A stretch of DNA of 64,000 nucleotides from Ursus arctos (GCF_023065955.2 NW_026622764.1:80050333-80114332); one strand, 5' to 3'. Shown: positions 23,315-36,566, counted from the first letter of the stretch. The notes: a model not told the origin generated them from the sequence alone. A program made the numbers and translations.

Positions 23315-25080
23315 AATAGGTGCTTGCTGTGGAACACCTATCCCAAGGGGGATAGCCAGCTCAACAAAATGCCACACACCCAGGTGTAAGAAACAACATT
23401 GCCCAGGCATGGTCTAAGCCCCTCACCTCGTCCCTGTGCTTTGGGGATCCGGACGGACTGACGAGGCACACGGCCCTGAGACCCCTTTGCAAACAGCCGG
23501 CTTCCCACGGAGACAGTTTTCCTGAGGTGCAGACCCTATCCCAAGTGGTTGTGGCAAGGTAAAGCAAATGCCCTCCACTTCTCTGGAAGAAACCACAGTG
23601 CCCAGCCATGTTCTAAGCCCTCCCATCGTCCCTGGGCTTCTGGCAGCAGGAGTGAAAAGAGAGGAGCAGAGCACTGGGACCCGTTTGACAAAACCCGGCT
23701 TTCCACGAGAAAGTCTTTCTCCACGTGCAGACATGCTCCCAGGTGCCTGTGGCAAGGGGAAGGAAATGCCATACACTGACCTGGAAGAGACCACAGGGCC
23801 CAGGCACAGTCTGAACCGTTCCGTCAACCCGGCGGTTTTGCTAGCAGGAGTTCAACCCCAACGAACACAGCCCGGAGACCCCTGAGGCAAAAACGGCTTC
23901 CGACGAACAATATGCGCTTGCTGTGGAAAACCAATCCCAAGTGAGGGTAGCCAGCTCAACAAAATGCCACACACCCAGGTGTAAGAAACAACATTGCCCA
24001 GGCATGGTCTAAGCCCCTCACCTCGTCCCTGTGCTTTGGGGAGCCGGAGGGACACCCGAGGCACACGGCCCTGAGACCCCTTTGCAAAAAGCCGGCTTCC
24101 CACGGAAACAGTTTTCCTGAGGTGCAGACCCTCTCACAAGTGGTTGTGGCAAGGTAAAGCAAATGCCCTCCACTTCTCTGGAAGAAACCACAGTGCCCAG
24201 CCATGTTCTAAGCCCTCCCATCCTCCCTGGGCTTCTGACAGCAGGAGTGAAAAGAGAGGAGCAGAGCACTGGGACCCATTTGACAAAACCCGGCTTCCCA
24301 CGGGAAAGTCTTTCTCCACGTGCAGACATGCTCCCAGGTGCCTGTGGCAAGGGGAAGGAAATGCCATACACTGACCTGGAAGAGACCACAGGGCCCAGGC
24401 ACAGTCTGAACCCTTCCCTCAACCCGGCGGGTTTGCTAGCAGGAGTTCAACCCCAACGAACACAGCCCGGAGACCCCTGGGGCAAAAACGGCTTCCGACG
24501 AACAATAGGTGCTTGCTGTGGAACACCTATCCCAAGTGGGGGTAGCCAGCTCAACAAAATGCCACACACCCAGGTGTAAGAAACAACATTGCCCAGGCAT
24601 GGTCTAAGCCCCTCACCTCGTCCCTGTGCTTTGGGGAGCCGGAGGGACAGCCGAGGCACACGGCCCTGAGACCCCTTTGAAAAAGCCGGCTTCCCACGGA
24701 AACAGTTTTCCTGAGGTGCACACCCTATCCCAAGTGGTTGTGGCAAGGTAAAGCAAATGCCCTCCACTTCTCTGGAAGAAACCACAGTGCCCAGCCATGT
24801 TCTAAGCCCTCCCATCGTCCCTGGGCTTCTGGCAGCAGGAGTGAAAAGAGAGGAGCAGAGCACGGGGACCCGTTTGACAAAAACCGGCTTCCGACGGGAA
24901 AGTCTTTCTCCACGTGCAGACATGCTCCCAGGTGCCTGGGGCAAGGGGAAGGAAATGCCATACACTGACCTGGAAGAGACCACAGGGCCCAGGCACAGTC
25001 TGAACCCTTCCCTCAAACCGGCGGTTTTGCTAGCAGGAGTTCAACCCCAACGAACATAGCCCGGAGACCCCTGGGGCAAA

Positions 25081-25097
25081 AACCGTTTCCGACGAAA
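25081..25097 (-). other. CENP-B-box-like site, variant C monomer of unit 42
   Basis: The sixth and last copy of the 17-mer, with GGATCC at 25229-25234. No copy of this exact form is seen in the distal 39 kb. Confidence 0.55.
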
Positions 25098-25866
25098 AAT
25101 AGGTGCTTGCTGTGGAACACCTATCCCAAGTGGGGATAGCCAGCTCAACAAAATGCCACACACCCAGGTGTAAGAAACAACATTGCCCAGGCATGGTCTA
25201 AGCCCCTCACCTCGTCCCTGTGCTTTGGGGATCCGGGGGACTGACGAGGCACACGGCCCTGAGACCCCTTTGCAAAAAGCCGGCTTCCCACGGAGACAGT
25301 TTTTCTGAGGTGCAGACCCTATCCCAAGTGGTTGTGGCAAGGTAAAGCAAATGCCCTCCACTTCTCTGGAAGAAACCACAGTGCCCAGCCATGTTCTAAG
25401 CCCTCCCATCCTCCCTGGGCTTCTGGCAGCAGGAGTGAAAAGAGAGGAGCAGAGCACTGGGACCCGTTTGACAAAACCCGGCTTCCCACGAGAAAGTCTT
25501 TCTCCACGTGCAGACATGCTCCCAGGTGCCTGGGGCAAGGGGAAGGAAATGCCATACACTGACCTGGAAGAGACCACAGGGCCCAGGCACAGTCTGAACC
25601 CTTCCCTCAACCCGGCGGGTTTGCTAGCAGGAGTTCAACCCCAACGAACACAGCCCGGAGACCCCTGGGGCAAAAACGGCTTCCGACGAACAATAGGTGC
25701 TTGCTGTGGAACACCTATCCCAAGTGGGGGTATCCAGCTCAACAAAATGCCACACACCCAGGTGTAAGAAACAACATTGCCCAGGCATGGTCTAAGCCCC
25801 TCACCTCGTCCCTGTGCTTTGGGGAGCCGGAGGGACAGCCGAGGCACACGGCCCTGAGACCCCTTT

Positions 25867-28800
25867 GAAAAAGCCGGCTTCCCACGGAAACAGTTTTCCT
25901 GAGGTGCACACCCTATCCCAAGTGGTTGTGGCAAGGTAAAGCAAATGCCCTCCACTTCTCTGGAAGAAACCACAGTGCCCAGCCATGTTCTAAGCCCTCC
26001 CATCGTCCCTGGGCTTCTGGCAGCAGGAGTGAAAAGAGAGGAGAAGAGCACGGGGACCCGTTTGACAAAAACCGGCTTCCGACGGGAAAGTCTTTCTCCA
26101 CGTGCAGACATGCTCCCAGGTGCCTGGGGCAAGGGGAAGGAAATGCCATACACTGACCTGGAAGAGACCACAGGGCCCAGGCACAGTCTGAACCCTTCCC
26201 TCAACCCGGCGGTTTTGCTAGCAGGAGTTCAACCCCAACGAACACAGCCCGGAGACCCCTGGGGCAAAAACGGCTTCCGACGAACAATAGGTGCTTGCTG
26301 TGGAACACCTATCCCAAGTGGGGATAGCCAGCTCAACAAAATGCCACACACCCAGGTGTAAGAAACAACATTGCCCAGGCATGGTCTAAGCCCCTCACCT
26401 CGTCCCTGTGCTTTGGGGAGCCGGAGGGACAGCCGAGGCACACGGCCCTGAGACCCCTTTGAAAAAGCCGGCTTCCCACGGAGACAGTTTTCCTGAGGTG
26501 CACACCCTATCCCAAGTGGTTGTGGCAAGGTAAAGCAAATGCCCTCCACTTCTCTGGAAGAAACCACAGTGCCCAGCCATGTTCTAAGCCCTCCCATCCT
26601 CCCTGGGCTTCTGGCAGCAGGAGTGAAAAGAGAGGAGCAGAGCACGGGGACCCGTTTGACAAAACCCGGCTTCCCACGGGAAAGTCTTTCTCCACGTGCA
26701 GACATGCTCCCAGGTGCCTGGGGCAAGGGGAAGGAAATGCCATACACTGACCTGGAAGAGACCACAGGGCCCAGGCACAGTCTGAACCCTTCCCTCAACC
26801 CGGCGGTTTTGCTAGCAGGAGTTCAACCCCAACGAACACAGCCCGGAGACCCCTGGGGCAAAAACGGCTTCCGACGAACAATAGGTGCTTGCTGTGGAAC
26901 ACCTATCCCAAGTGGGGGTAGCCAGCTCAACAAAATGCCACACACCCAGGTGTAAGAAACAACATTGCCCAGGCATGGTCTAAGCCCCTCACCTCGTCCC
27001 TGTGCTTTGGGGAGCCGGAGGGACAGCCGAGGCACACGGCCCGGAGACCCCTTTGCAAAAAGCCGGCTTCCCACGGAGACAGTTTTCCTGAGGTGCACAC
27101 CCTATCCCAAGTGGTTGTGGCAAGGTAAAGCAAATGCCCTCCACTTCTCTGGAAGAAACCACAGTGCCCAGCCATGTTCTAAGCCCTCCCATCCTCCCTG
27201 GGCTTCTGGCAGCAGGAGTGAAAAGAGAGGAGCAGAGCACTGGGACCCGTTGGACAAAAACCGGCTTCCCACGGGAAAGTCTTTCTCCACGTGCAGACAT
27301 GCTCCCAGGTGCCTGGGGCAAGGGGAAGGAAATGCCATACACTGACCTGGAAGAGACCACAGGGCCCAGGCACAGTCTGAACCCTTCCCTCAACCCGGCG
27401 GTTTTGCTAGCAGGAGTTCAACCCCAACGAACACAGCCCGGAGACCCCTGGGGCAAAAACGGCTTCCGACGAACAATAGGTGCTTGCGGTGGAACACCTA
27501 TCCCAAGTGGGGGTAGCCAGCTCAACAAAATGCCACACACCCAGGTGTAAGAAACAACATTGCCCAGGCATGGTCTAAGCCCCTCACCTCGTCCCTGTGC
27601 TTTGGGGAGCCGGAGGGACAGCCGAGGCACACGGCCCTGAGACCCCTTTGCAAAAAGCCGGCTTCCCACGGAGACAGTTTTCCTGAGGTGCAGACCCTAT
27701 CCCAAGTGGTTGTGGCAAGGTAAAGCAAATGCCCTCCACTTCTCTGGAAGAAACCACAGTGCCCAGCCATGTTCTAAGCCCTCCCATCCTCCCTGGACTT
27801 CTGGAAGCAGGAGTGAAAAGAGAGGAGCAGAGCACGGGGACCCGTTTGACAAAACCCGGCTTCCCACGGGAAAGTCTTTCTCCACGTGCAGACATGCTCC
27901 CAGGTGCCTGTGGCAAGGGGAAGGAAATGCCATACACTGACCTGGAAGAGACCACAGGGCCCAGGCACAGTCTGAACCCTTCCCTCAACCCGGCGGTTTT
28001 GCTAGCAGGAGTTCAACCCCAACGAACACAGCCCGGAGACCCCTGGGGCAAAAACGGCTTCCGACGAACAATAGGTGCTTGCTGTGGAACACCTATCCCA
28101 AGTGGGGGTAGCCAGCTCAACAAAATGCCACACACCCAAGTGTAAGAAACAACATTGCCCAGGCTTGGTCTAAGCCCCTCACCTCGTCCCTGTGCTTTGG
28201 GGAGCCGGAGGGACAGCCGAGGCACACGGCCCTGAGACCCCTTTGCAAAAAGCCGGCTTCCCACGGAGACAGTTTTCCTGAGGTGCACACCCTATCCCAA
28301 GTGGTTGTGGCAAGGTAAAGCAAATGCCCTCCACTTCTCTGGAAGAAACCACAGTGCCCAGCCATGTTCTAAGCCCTCCCATCCTCCCTGGACTTCTGGC
28401 AGCAGGAGTGAAAAGAGAGGAGCAGAGCACGGGAACCCGTTTGACAAAACCCGGCTTCCCACGGGAAAGTCTTTCTCCACGTGCAGACATGCTCCCAGGT
28501 GCCTGGGGCAAGGGGAAGGAAATGCCATACACTGACCTGGAAGAGACCACAGGGCCCAGGCACAGTCTGAACCCTTCCCTCAACCCGGCGGTTTTGCTAG
28601 CAGGAGTTCAACCCCAACGAACACAGCCCGGAGACCCCTGGGGCAAAAACGGCTTCCGACGAACAATAGGTGCTTACTGTGGAACACCTATCCCAAGTGG
28701 GGGTAGCCAGCTCAACAAAATGCCACACACCCAGGTGTAAGAAACAACATTGCCCAGGCATGGTCTAAGCCCCTCACCTCGTCCCTGTGCTTTGGGGAGC

Positions 28801-29433
28801 CGGAGGGACAGCCGAGGCACACGGCCCTGAGACCCCTTTGAAAAAGCCGGCTTCCCACGGAGACAGTTTTCCTGAGGTGCAGACCCTATCCCAAGTGGTT
28901 GTGGCAAAGTAAAGCAAATGCCCTCCACTTCTCTGGAAGAAACCACAGTGCCCAGCCATGTTCTAAGCCCTCCCATCGTCCCTGGGCTTCTGGCAGCAGG
29001 AGTGAAAAGAGAGGAGCAGAGCACGGGGACCCGTTTGACAAAACCCGGCTTCCCACGGGAAAGTCTTTCTCCACGTGCAGACATGCTCCCAGGTGCCTGG
29101 GGCAAGGGGAAGGAAATGCCATACACTGACCTGGAAGAGACCACAGGGCCCAGGCACAGTCTGAACCCTTCCCTCAACCCGGCGGTTTTGCTAGCAGGAG
29201 TTCAACCCCAACGAACACAGCCGGGAGACCCCTGGGGCAAAAACGGCTTCCGACGAACAATAGGTGCTTGCTGTGGAACACCTATCCCAAGTGGGGGTAG
29301 CCAGCTCAACAAAATGCCACACACCCAGGTGTAAGAAACAACATTGCCCAGGCATGGTCTAAGCCCCTAACCTCGTCCCTGTGCTTTGGGGAGCCGGAGG
29401 GACAGCCGAGGCACACGGCCCTGAGACCCCTTT
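25867..29433. repeat. Units 44-49; common variants, unit 46 related to unit 29
   Basis: Six ordinary units. Unit 44 has GGAGAAGAGC, shared with unit 35. Unit 46 shares CCCGTTGGAC and CTTGCGGTGG with unit 29. Units 47 and 48 share CTGGACTTCTGG with unit 8, and the end of unit 47 has CCCAAGTGTAAG and CCAGGCTTGGTC. Unit 49 carries TGGCAAAGTAAAGC and ends near 29,370 with CCCCTAACCTCG. Confidence 0.82.
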
Positions 29434-31811
29434 GCAAAAAGCCGGCTTCCCACGGAGACAGTTTTCCTGAGGTGCACACCCTATCCCAAGTGGTTGTGGC
29501 AAGGTAAAGCAAATGCCCTCCACTTCTCTGGAAGAAACCACAGTGCCCAGCCATGTTCTAAGCCCTCCCATCCTCCCTGGGCTTCTGGCAGCAGGAGTGA
29601 AAAGAGAGGAGCAGAGCACTGGGCCCCGTTTGACAAAACCCGGCTTCCGACGGGAAAGTCTTTCTCCACGTGCAGACATGCTCCCAGGTGCCTGGGGCAA
29701 GGGGAAGGAAATGCCATACACTGACCTGGAAGAGACCACAGGGCCCAGGCACAGTCTGAACCCTTCCCTCAACCCGGCGGTTTTGCTAGCAGGAGTTCAA
29801 CCCCAACGAACACAGCCCGGAGACCCCTGGGGCAAAAACGGCTTCCGACGAACAATAGGTGCTTGCTGTGGAACACCTATCCCAAGTGGGGGTAGCCAGC
29901 TCAACAAAATGCCACACACCCAGGTGTAAGAAACAACATTGCCCAGGCATGGTCTAAGCCCCTCACCTCGTCCCTGTGCTTTGGGGAGCCGGAGGGACAG
30001 CCGAGGCACACGGCCCTGAGACCCCTTTGCAAAAAGCCGGCTTCCCACGGAGACAGTTTTCCTGAGGTGAACACCCTATCCCAAGTGGTTGTGGCAAGGT
30101 AAAGCAAATGCCCTCCACTTCTCTGGAAGAAACCACAGTGCCCAGCCATGTTCTAAGCCCTCCCATCCTCCCTGGGCTTCTGGCAGCAGGAGTGAAAAGA
30201 TAGGAGCAGAGCACGGGGACCCGTTTGACAAAACACGGCTTCCCACGGGAAAGTCTTTCTCCACGTGCAGACATGCTCCCAGGTGCCTGGGGCAAGGGGA
30301 AGGAAATGCCATACACTGACCTGGAAGAGACCACAGGGCCCAGGCACAGTCTGAACCCTTCCCTCAACCCGGCGGTTTTGCTGGCAGGAGTTCAACCCCA
30401 ACGAACACAGCCCGGAGACCCCTGGGGCAAAAACGGCTTCCGACGAACAATAGGTGCTTGCTGTGGAACACCTATCCCAAGTGGGGGTAGCCAGCTCAAC
30501 AAAATGCCACACACCCAGGTGTAAGAAACAACATGGCCCAGGCATGGTCTAAGCCCCTCACCTCGTCCCTGTGCTTTGGGGAGCCGGAGGGACAGCCGAG
30601 GCACACGGCCCTGAGACCCCTTTGAAAAAGCCGGCTTCCCACGGAGACAGTTTTCCTGAGGTGCACACCCTATCCCAAGTGGTTGTGGCAAAGTAAAGCA
30701 AATGCCCTCCACTTCTCTGGAAGAAACCACAGTGCCCAGCCATGTTCTAAGCCCTCCCATCCTCCCTGGGCTTCTGGCAGCAGGAGTGAAAAGAGAGGAG
30801 CAGAGCACGGGGACCCGTTTGACAAAACTCGGCTTCCCACGGGAAAGTCTTTCTCCACGTGCAGACATGCTCCCAGGTGCCTGGGGCAAGGGGAAGGAAA
30901 TGCCATACACTGACCTGGAAGAGACCACAGGGCCCAGGCACAGTCTGAACCCTTCCCTCAACCCGGCGGTTTTGCTAGCAGGAGTTCAACCCCAACAAAC
31001 ACAGCCCGGAGACCCCTGGGGCAAAAACGGCTTCCGACGAACAATAGGTGCTTGCTGTGGAACACCTATCCCAAGTGGGGGTAGCCAGCTCAACAAAATG
31101 CCACACACCCAGGTGTAAGAAACAACATTGCCCAGGCATGGTCTAAGCCCCTCACCTCGTCCCTGTGCTTTGGGGAGCCGGAGGGACAGCCGAGGCACAC
31201 GGCCCTGAGACCCCTTTGAAAAAGCCGGCTTCCCATGGAGACAGTTTTCCTGAGGTGCACACTCTATCCCAAGTGGTTGTGGCAAAGTAAAGCAAATGCC
31301 CTCCACTTCTCTGGAAGAAACCACAGTGCCCAGCCATGTTCTAAGCCCTCCCATCCTCCCTGGGCTTCTGACAGCAGGAGTGAAAAGAGAGGAGCAGAGC
31401 ACGGGGACCCGTTTGACAAAACCCGGCTTCCCACGGGAAAGTCTTTCTCCACGTGCAGACATGCTCCCAGGTGCCTGTGGCAAGGGGAAGGAAATGCCAT
31501 ACACTGACCTGGAAGAGACCACAGGGCCCAGGCACAGTCTGAACCCTTCCCTCAACCCGGCGGTTTTGCTAGCAGGAGTTCAACCCCAACGAACACAGCC
31601 CGGAGACCCCTGGGGCAAAAACGGCTTCCGACGAACAATAGGTGCTTGCTGTGGAACACCTATCCCATGTGGGGGTAGCCAGCTCAACAAAATGCCACAC
31701 ACCCAGGTGTAAGAAACAACATTGCCCAGGCATGGTCTAAGCCCCTCACCTCGTCCCTGTGCTTTGGGGAGCCGGAGGGACAGCCGAGGCACACGGCCCT
31801 GAGACCCCTTT
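29434..31811. repeat. Units 50-53; first copy of a four-unit block repeated at +4,755 bp
   Basis: The four units carry a distinctive ordered series: unit 50 GGGCCCCGTTTG, unit 51 AAAAGATAGGAGC, unit 52 AAAACTCGGC with TGGCAAAGTAAAGC, unit 53 TTCTGACAGC with CCCATGTGGGGG. The same series in the same order lies at 34189-36566, eight units away. Private changes are GGTGAACACCC at about 30,068, AAACACGGC at about 30,231 and CAACAAACACAGCC at about 30,994. Confidence 0.88.
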
Positions 31812-34188
31812 GAAAAAGCCGGCTTCCCACGGAGACAGTTTTCCTGAGGTGCACACCCTATCCCAAGTGGTTGTGGCAAAGTAAAGCAAATGCCCTCCAC
31901 TTCTCTGGAAGAAACCACAGTGCCCAGCCATGTTCTAAGCCCTCCCATCCTCCCTGGGCTTCTGACAGCAGGAGTGAAAAGAGAGGAGCAGAGCACTGGG
32001 ACCCGTTTGACAAAACCCGGCTTCCCACGGGAAAGTCTTTCTCCACGTGCAGACATGCTCCCAGGTGCCTGTGGCAAGGGGAAGGAAATGCCATACACTG
32101 ACCTGGAAGAGACCACAGGGCCCAGGCACAGTCTGAACCCTTCCCTCAACCCGGCGGTTTTGCTAGCAGGAGTTCAACCCCAACGAACACAGCCCGGAGA
32201 CCCCTGGGGCAAAAACGGCTTCCGACGAACAATAGGTGCTTGCTGTGGAACACCTATCCCATGTGGGGGTAGCCAGCTCAACAAAATGCCACACACCCAG
32301 GTGTAAGAAACAACATTACCCAGGCATGGTCTAAGCCCCTCACCTCGTCCCTGTGCTTTGGGGAGCCGGAGGGACAGCCGAGGCACACGGCCCTGAGACC
32401 CCTTTGAAAAAGCCGGCTTCCCACGGAGACAGTTTTCCTGAGGTGCACACCCTATCCCAAGTGGTTGTGGCAAAGTAAAGCAAATGCCCTCCACTTCTCT
32501 GGAAGAAACCACAGTGCCCAGCCATGTTCTAAGCCCTCCCATCCTCCCTGGGCTTCTGACAGCAGGAGTGAAAAGAGAGGAGCAGAGCACTGGGACCCGT
32601 TTGACAAAACCCGGCTTCCCACGGGAAAGTCTTTCTCCACGTGCAGACATGCTCCCAGGTGCCTGTGGCAAGGGGAAGGAAATGCCATACACTGACCTGG
32701 AAGAGACCACAGGGCCCAGGCACAGTCTGAACCCTTCCCTCAACCCGGCGGTTTTGCTAGCAGGAGTTCAACCCCAACGAACACAGCCCGGAGACCCCTG
32801 GGGCAAAAACGGCTTCCGACGAACAATAGGTGCTTGCTGTGGAACACCTATCCCAAGTGGGGGTAGCCAGCTCAACAAAATGCCACACACCCAGGTGTAA
32901 GAAACAACATTGCCCAGGCATGGTCTAAGCCCCTCACCTCGTCCCTGTGCTTTGGGGAGCCGGAGGGACAGCCGAGGCACACGGCCCTGAGACCCCTTTG
33001 CAAAAAGCCGGCTTCCCACGGAAACAGTTTTCCTGAGGTGCACACCCTATCCCAAGTGGTTGTGGCAAGGTAAAGCAAATGCCCTCCACTTCTCTGGAAG
33101 AAACCACAGTGCCCAGCCATGTTCTAAGCCCTCCCATCCTCCCTGGGCTTCTGGCAGCAGGAGTGAAAAGAGAGGAGCAGAGCACTGGGACCCGTTTGAC
33201 AAAACCCGGCTTCCCACGGGAAAGTCTTTCTCCACGTGCAGACATGCTCCCAGGTGCCTGTGGCAAGGGGAAGGAAATGCCATACACTGACCTGGAAGAG
33301 ACCACAGGGCCCAGGCACAGTGTGAACCCTTCCCTCAACCCGGCGGTTTTGCTAGCAAGAGTTCAACCCCAAGGAACAGAGACCGGAGACCCCTGGGGCA
33401 AAAACGGCTTCCGACGAACAATAGGTGCTTGCTGTGGAACACCTATCCCAAGTGGGGGTAGCCAGCTCAACAAAATGCCACACACCCAGGTGTAAGAAAC
33501 AACATTGCCCAGGCATGGTCTAAGCCCCTCACCTCGTCCCTGTGCTTTGGGGAGCCGGAGGGACAGCCGAGGCACACGGCCCTGAGACCCCTTTGAAAAA
33601 GCCGGCTTCCCACGGAGACAGTTTTCCTGAGGTGCACACCCTATCCCAAGTGGTTGTGGCAAAGTAAAGCAAATGCCCTCCACTTCTCTGGAAGAAACCA
33701 CAGTGCCCAGCCATGTTCTAAGCCCTCCCATCCTCCCTGGGCTTCTGACAGCAGGAGTGAAAAGAGAGGAGCAGAGCACTGGGACCCGTTTGACAAAACC
33801 CGGCTTCCCACGGGAAAGTCTTTCTCCACGTGCAGACATGCTCCCAGGTGCCTGGGGCAAGGGGAAGGAAATGCCATACACTGACCTGGAAGAGACCACA
33901 GGGCCCAGGCACAGTCTGAACCCTTCCCTCAACCCGGCGGTTTTGCTAGCAGGAGTTCAACCCCAACGAACACAGCCCGGAGACCCCTGGGGCAAAAACG
34001 GCTTCCGACGAACAATAGGTGCTTGCTGTGGAACACCTATCCCAAGTGGGGGTAGCCAGCTCAACAAAATGCCACACACCCAGGTGTAAGAAACAACATT
34101 GCCCAGGCATGGTCTAAGCCCCTCACCTCGTCCCTGTGCTTTGGGGAGCCGGAGGGACAGCCGAGGCACACGGCCCTGAGACCCCTTT
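31812..34188. repeat. Units 54-57; includes a near-perfect single-unit duplication
   Basis: Units 54 and 55 are nearly identical to each other (TGGCAAAGTAAAGC, TTCTGACAGC, GCACTGGG, CCTGTGGC) and closely follow unit 53. Unit 54 ends with CCCATGTGGGGG like unit 53, whereas unit 55 has CCCAAGTGGGGG. Unit 56 is of another type with CACAGTGTGAACC, TAGCAAGAGTTC and CCAAGGAACAGAGACC, related to unit 18. These four units separate the two copies of the 50-53/58-61 block. Confidence 0.83.
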
Positions 34189-36566
34189 GCAAAAAGCCGA
34201 CTTCCCACGGAAACAGTTTTCCTGAGGTGCACACCCTATCCCAAGTGGTTGTGGCAAGGTAAAGCAAATGCCCTCCACTTCTCTGGAAGAAACCACAGTG
34301 CCCAGCCATGTTCTAAGCCCTCCCATCCTCCCTGGGCTTCTGGCAGCAGGAGTGAAAAGAGAGGAGCAGAGCACTGGGCCCCGTTTGACAAAACCCGGCT
34401 TCCGACGGGAAAGTCTTTCTCCACGTGCAGACATGCTCCCAGGTGCCTGGGGCAAGGGGAAGGAAATGCCATACACTGACCTGGAAGAGACCACAGGGCC
34501 CAGGCACAGTCTGAACCCTTCCCTCAACCCGGCGGTTTTGCTAGCAGGAGTTCAACCCCAACGAACACAGCCCGGAGACCCCTGGGGCAAAAACGGCTTC
34601 CGACGAACAATAGGTGCTTGCTGTGGAACACCTATCCCAAGTGGGGGTAGCCAGCTCAACAAAATGCCACACACCCAGGTGTAAGAAACAACATTGCCCA
34701 GGCATGGTCTAAGCCCCTCACCTCGTCCCTGTGCTTTGGGGAGCCGGAGGGACAGCCGAGGCACACGGCCCTGAGACCCCTTTGCAAAAAGCCGGCTTCC
34801 CACGGAGACAGTTTTCCTGAGGTGCACACCCTATCCCAAGTGGTTGTGGCAAGGTAAAGCAAATGCCCTCCACTTCTCTGGAAGAAACCACAGTGCCCAG
34901 CCATGTTCTAAGCCCTCCCATCCTCCCTGGGCTTCTGGCAGCAGGAGTGAAAAGATAGGAGCAGAGCACGGGGACCCGTTTGACAAAACCCGGCTTCCCA
35001 CGGGAAAGTCTTTCTCCACGTGCAGACATGCTCCCAGGTGCCTGGGGCAAGGGGAAGGAAATGCCATACACTGACCTGGAAGAGACCACAGGGCCCAGGC
35101 ACAGTCTGAACCCTTCCCTCAACCCGGCGGGTTTGCTAGCAGGAGTTCAACCCCAACGAACAGAGCCCGGAGACCCCTGGGGCAAAAACGGCTTCCGACG
35201 AACAATAGGTGCTTGCTGTGGAACACCTATCCCAAGTGGGGGTAGCCAGCTCAACAAAATGCCACACACCCAGGTGTAAGAAACAACATTGCCCAGGCAT
35301 GGTCTAAGCCCCTCACCTCGTCCCTGTGCTTTGGGGAGCCGGAGGGACAGCCGAGGCACACGGCCCTGAGACCCCTTTGAAAAAGCCGACTTCCCACGGA
35401 GACAGTTTTCCTGAGGTGCAGACCCTATCCCAAGTGGTTGTGGCAAAGTAAAGCAAATGCCCTCCACTTCTCTGGAAGAAACCACAGTGCCCAGCCATGT
35501 TCTAAGCCCTCCCATCCTCCCTGGGCTTCTGGCAGCAGGAGTGAAAAGAGAGGAGCAGAGCACGGGGACCCGTTTGACAAAACTCGGCTTCCCACGGGAA
35601 AGTCTTTCTCCACGTGCAGACATGCTCCCAGGTGCCTGGGGCAAGGGGAAGGAAATGCCATACACTGACCTGGAAGAGACCACAGGGCCCAGGCACAGTC
35701 TGAACCCTTCCCTCAACCCGGCGGTTTTGCTAGCAGGAGTTCAACCCCAACGAACACAGCCCGGAGACCCCTGGGGCAAAAACGGCTTCCGACAAACAAT
35801 AGGTGCTTGCTGTGGAACACCTATCCCAAGTGGGGGTAGCCAGCTCAACAAAATGCCACACACCCAGGTGTAAGAAACAACATTGCCCAGGCATGGTCTA
35901 AGCCCCTCACCTCGTCCCTGTGCTTTGGGGAGCCGGAGGGACAGCCGAGGCACACGGCCCTGAGACCCCTTTGAAAAAGCCGGCTTCCCACAGAGACAGT
36001 TTTCCTGAGGTGCAGACCCTATCCCAAGTGGTTGTGGCAAAGTAAAGCAAATGCCCTCCACTTCTCTGGAAGAAACCACAGTGCCCAGCCATGTTCTAAG
36101 CCCTCCCATCCTCCCTGGGCTTCTGACAGCAGGAGTGAAAAGAGAGGAGCAGAGCACTGGGACCCGTTTGACAAAACCCGGCTTCCCACGGGAAAGTCTT
36201 TCTCCACGTGCAGACATGCTCCCAGGTGCCTGGGGCAAGGGGAAGGAAATGCCATACACTGACCTGGAAGAGACCACAGGGCCCAGGCACAGTCTGAACC
36301 CTTCCCTCAACCCGGCGGTTTTGCTAGCAGGAGTTCAACCCCAACGAACACAGCCCGGAGACCCCTGGGGCAAAAACGGCTTCCGACGAACAATAGGTGC
36401 TTGCTGTGGAACACCTATCCCATGTGGGGGTAGCCAGCTCAACAAAATGCCACACACCCAGGTGTAAGAAACAACATTGCCCAGGCATGGTCTAAGCCCC
36501 TCACCTCGTCCCTGTGCTTTGGGGAGCCGGAGGGACAGCCGAGGCACACGGCCCTGAGACCCCTTT
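34189..36566. repeat. Units 58-61; second copy of the four-unit block
   Basis: This is the partner of 29434-31811 at +4,755 bp with the same ordered markers: GGGCCCCGTTTG, AAAAGATAGGAGC, AAAACTCGGC, then TTCTGACAGC with CCCATGTGGGGG. Both copies are 2,378 bp long. Differences include AAGCCGACTTCCC in the A monomers of units 58 and 60 and CCGACAAACAATAGG at about 35,790. Confidence 0.88.

Larger units (their letters stand above)
22896..25866. repeat. Units 39-43; concentrated divergent C monomers
   Basis: Units 39 and 42 both have CTCAAACCGGCGG, CGAACATAGCC, the box variant, and a GGATCC-containing C monomer (23,445 and 25,229). Unit 40 has ACCGTTCCGTCAACC and the ATATGCGC C type, so units 39-40 match units 13-14. 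Unit 39's C also lacks one T (CCCAAGGGGGATAGCC at about 23,343). Units 42-43 look like a further copy of the unit 39-40 start fused to a common unit. Confidence 0.83.
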
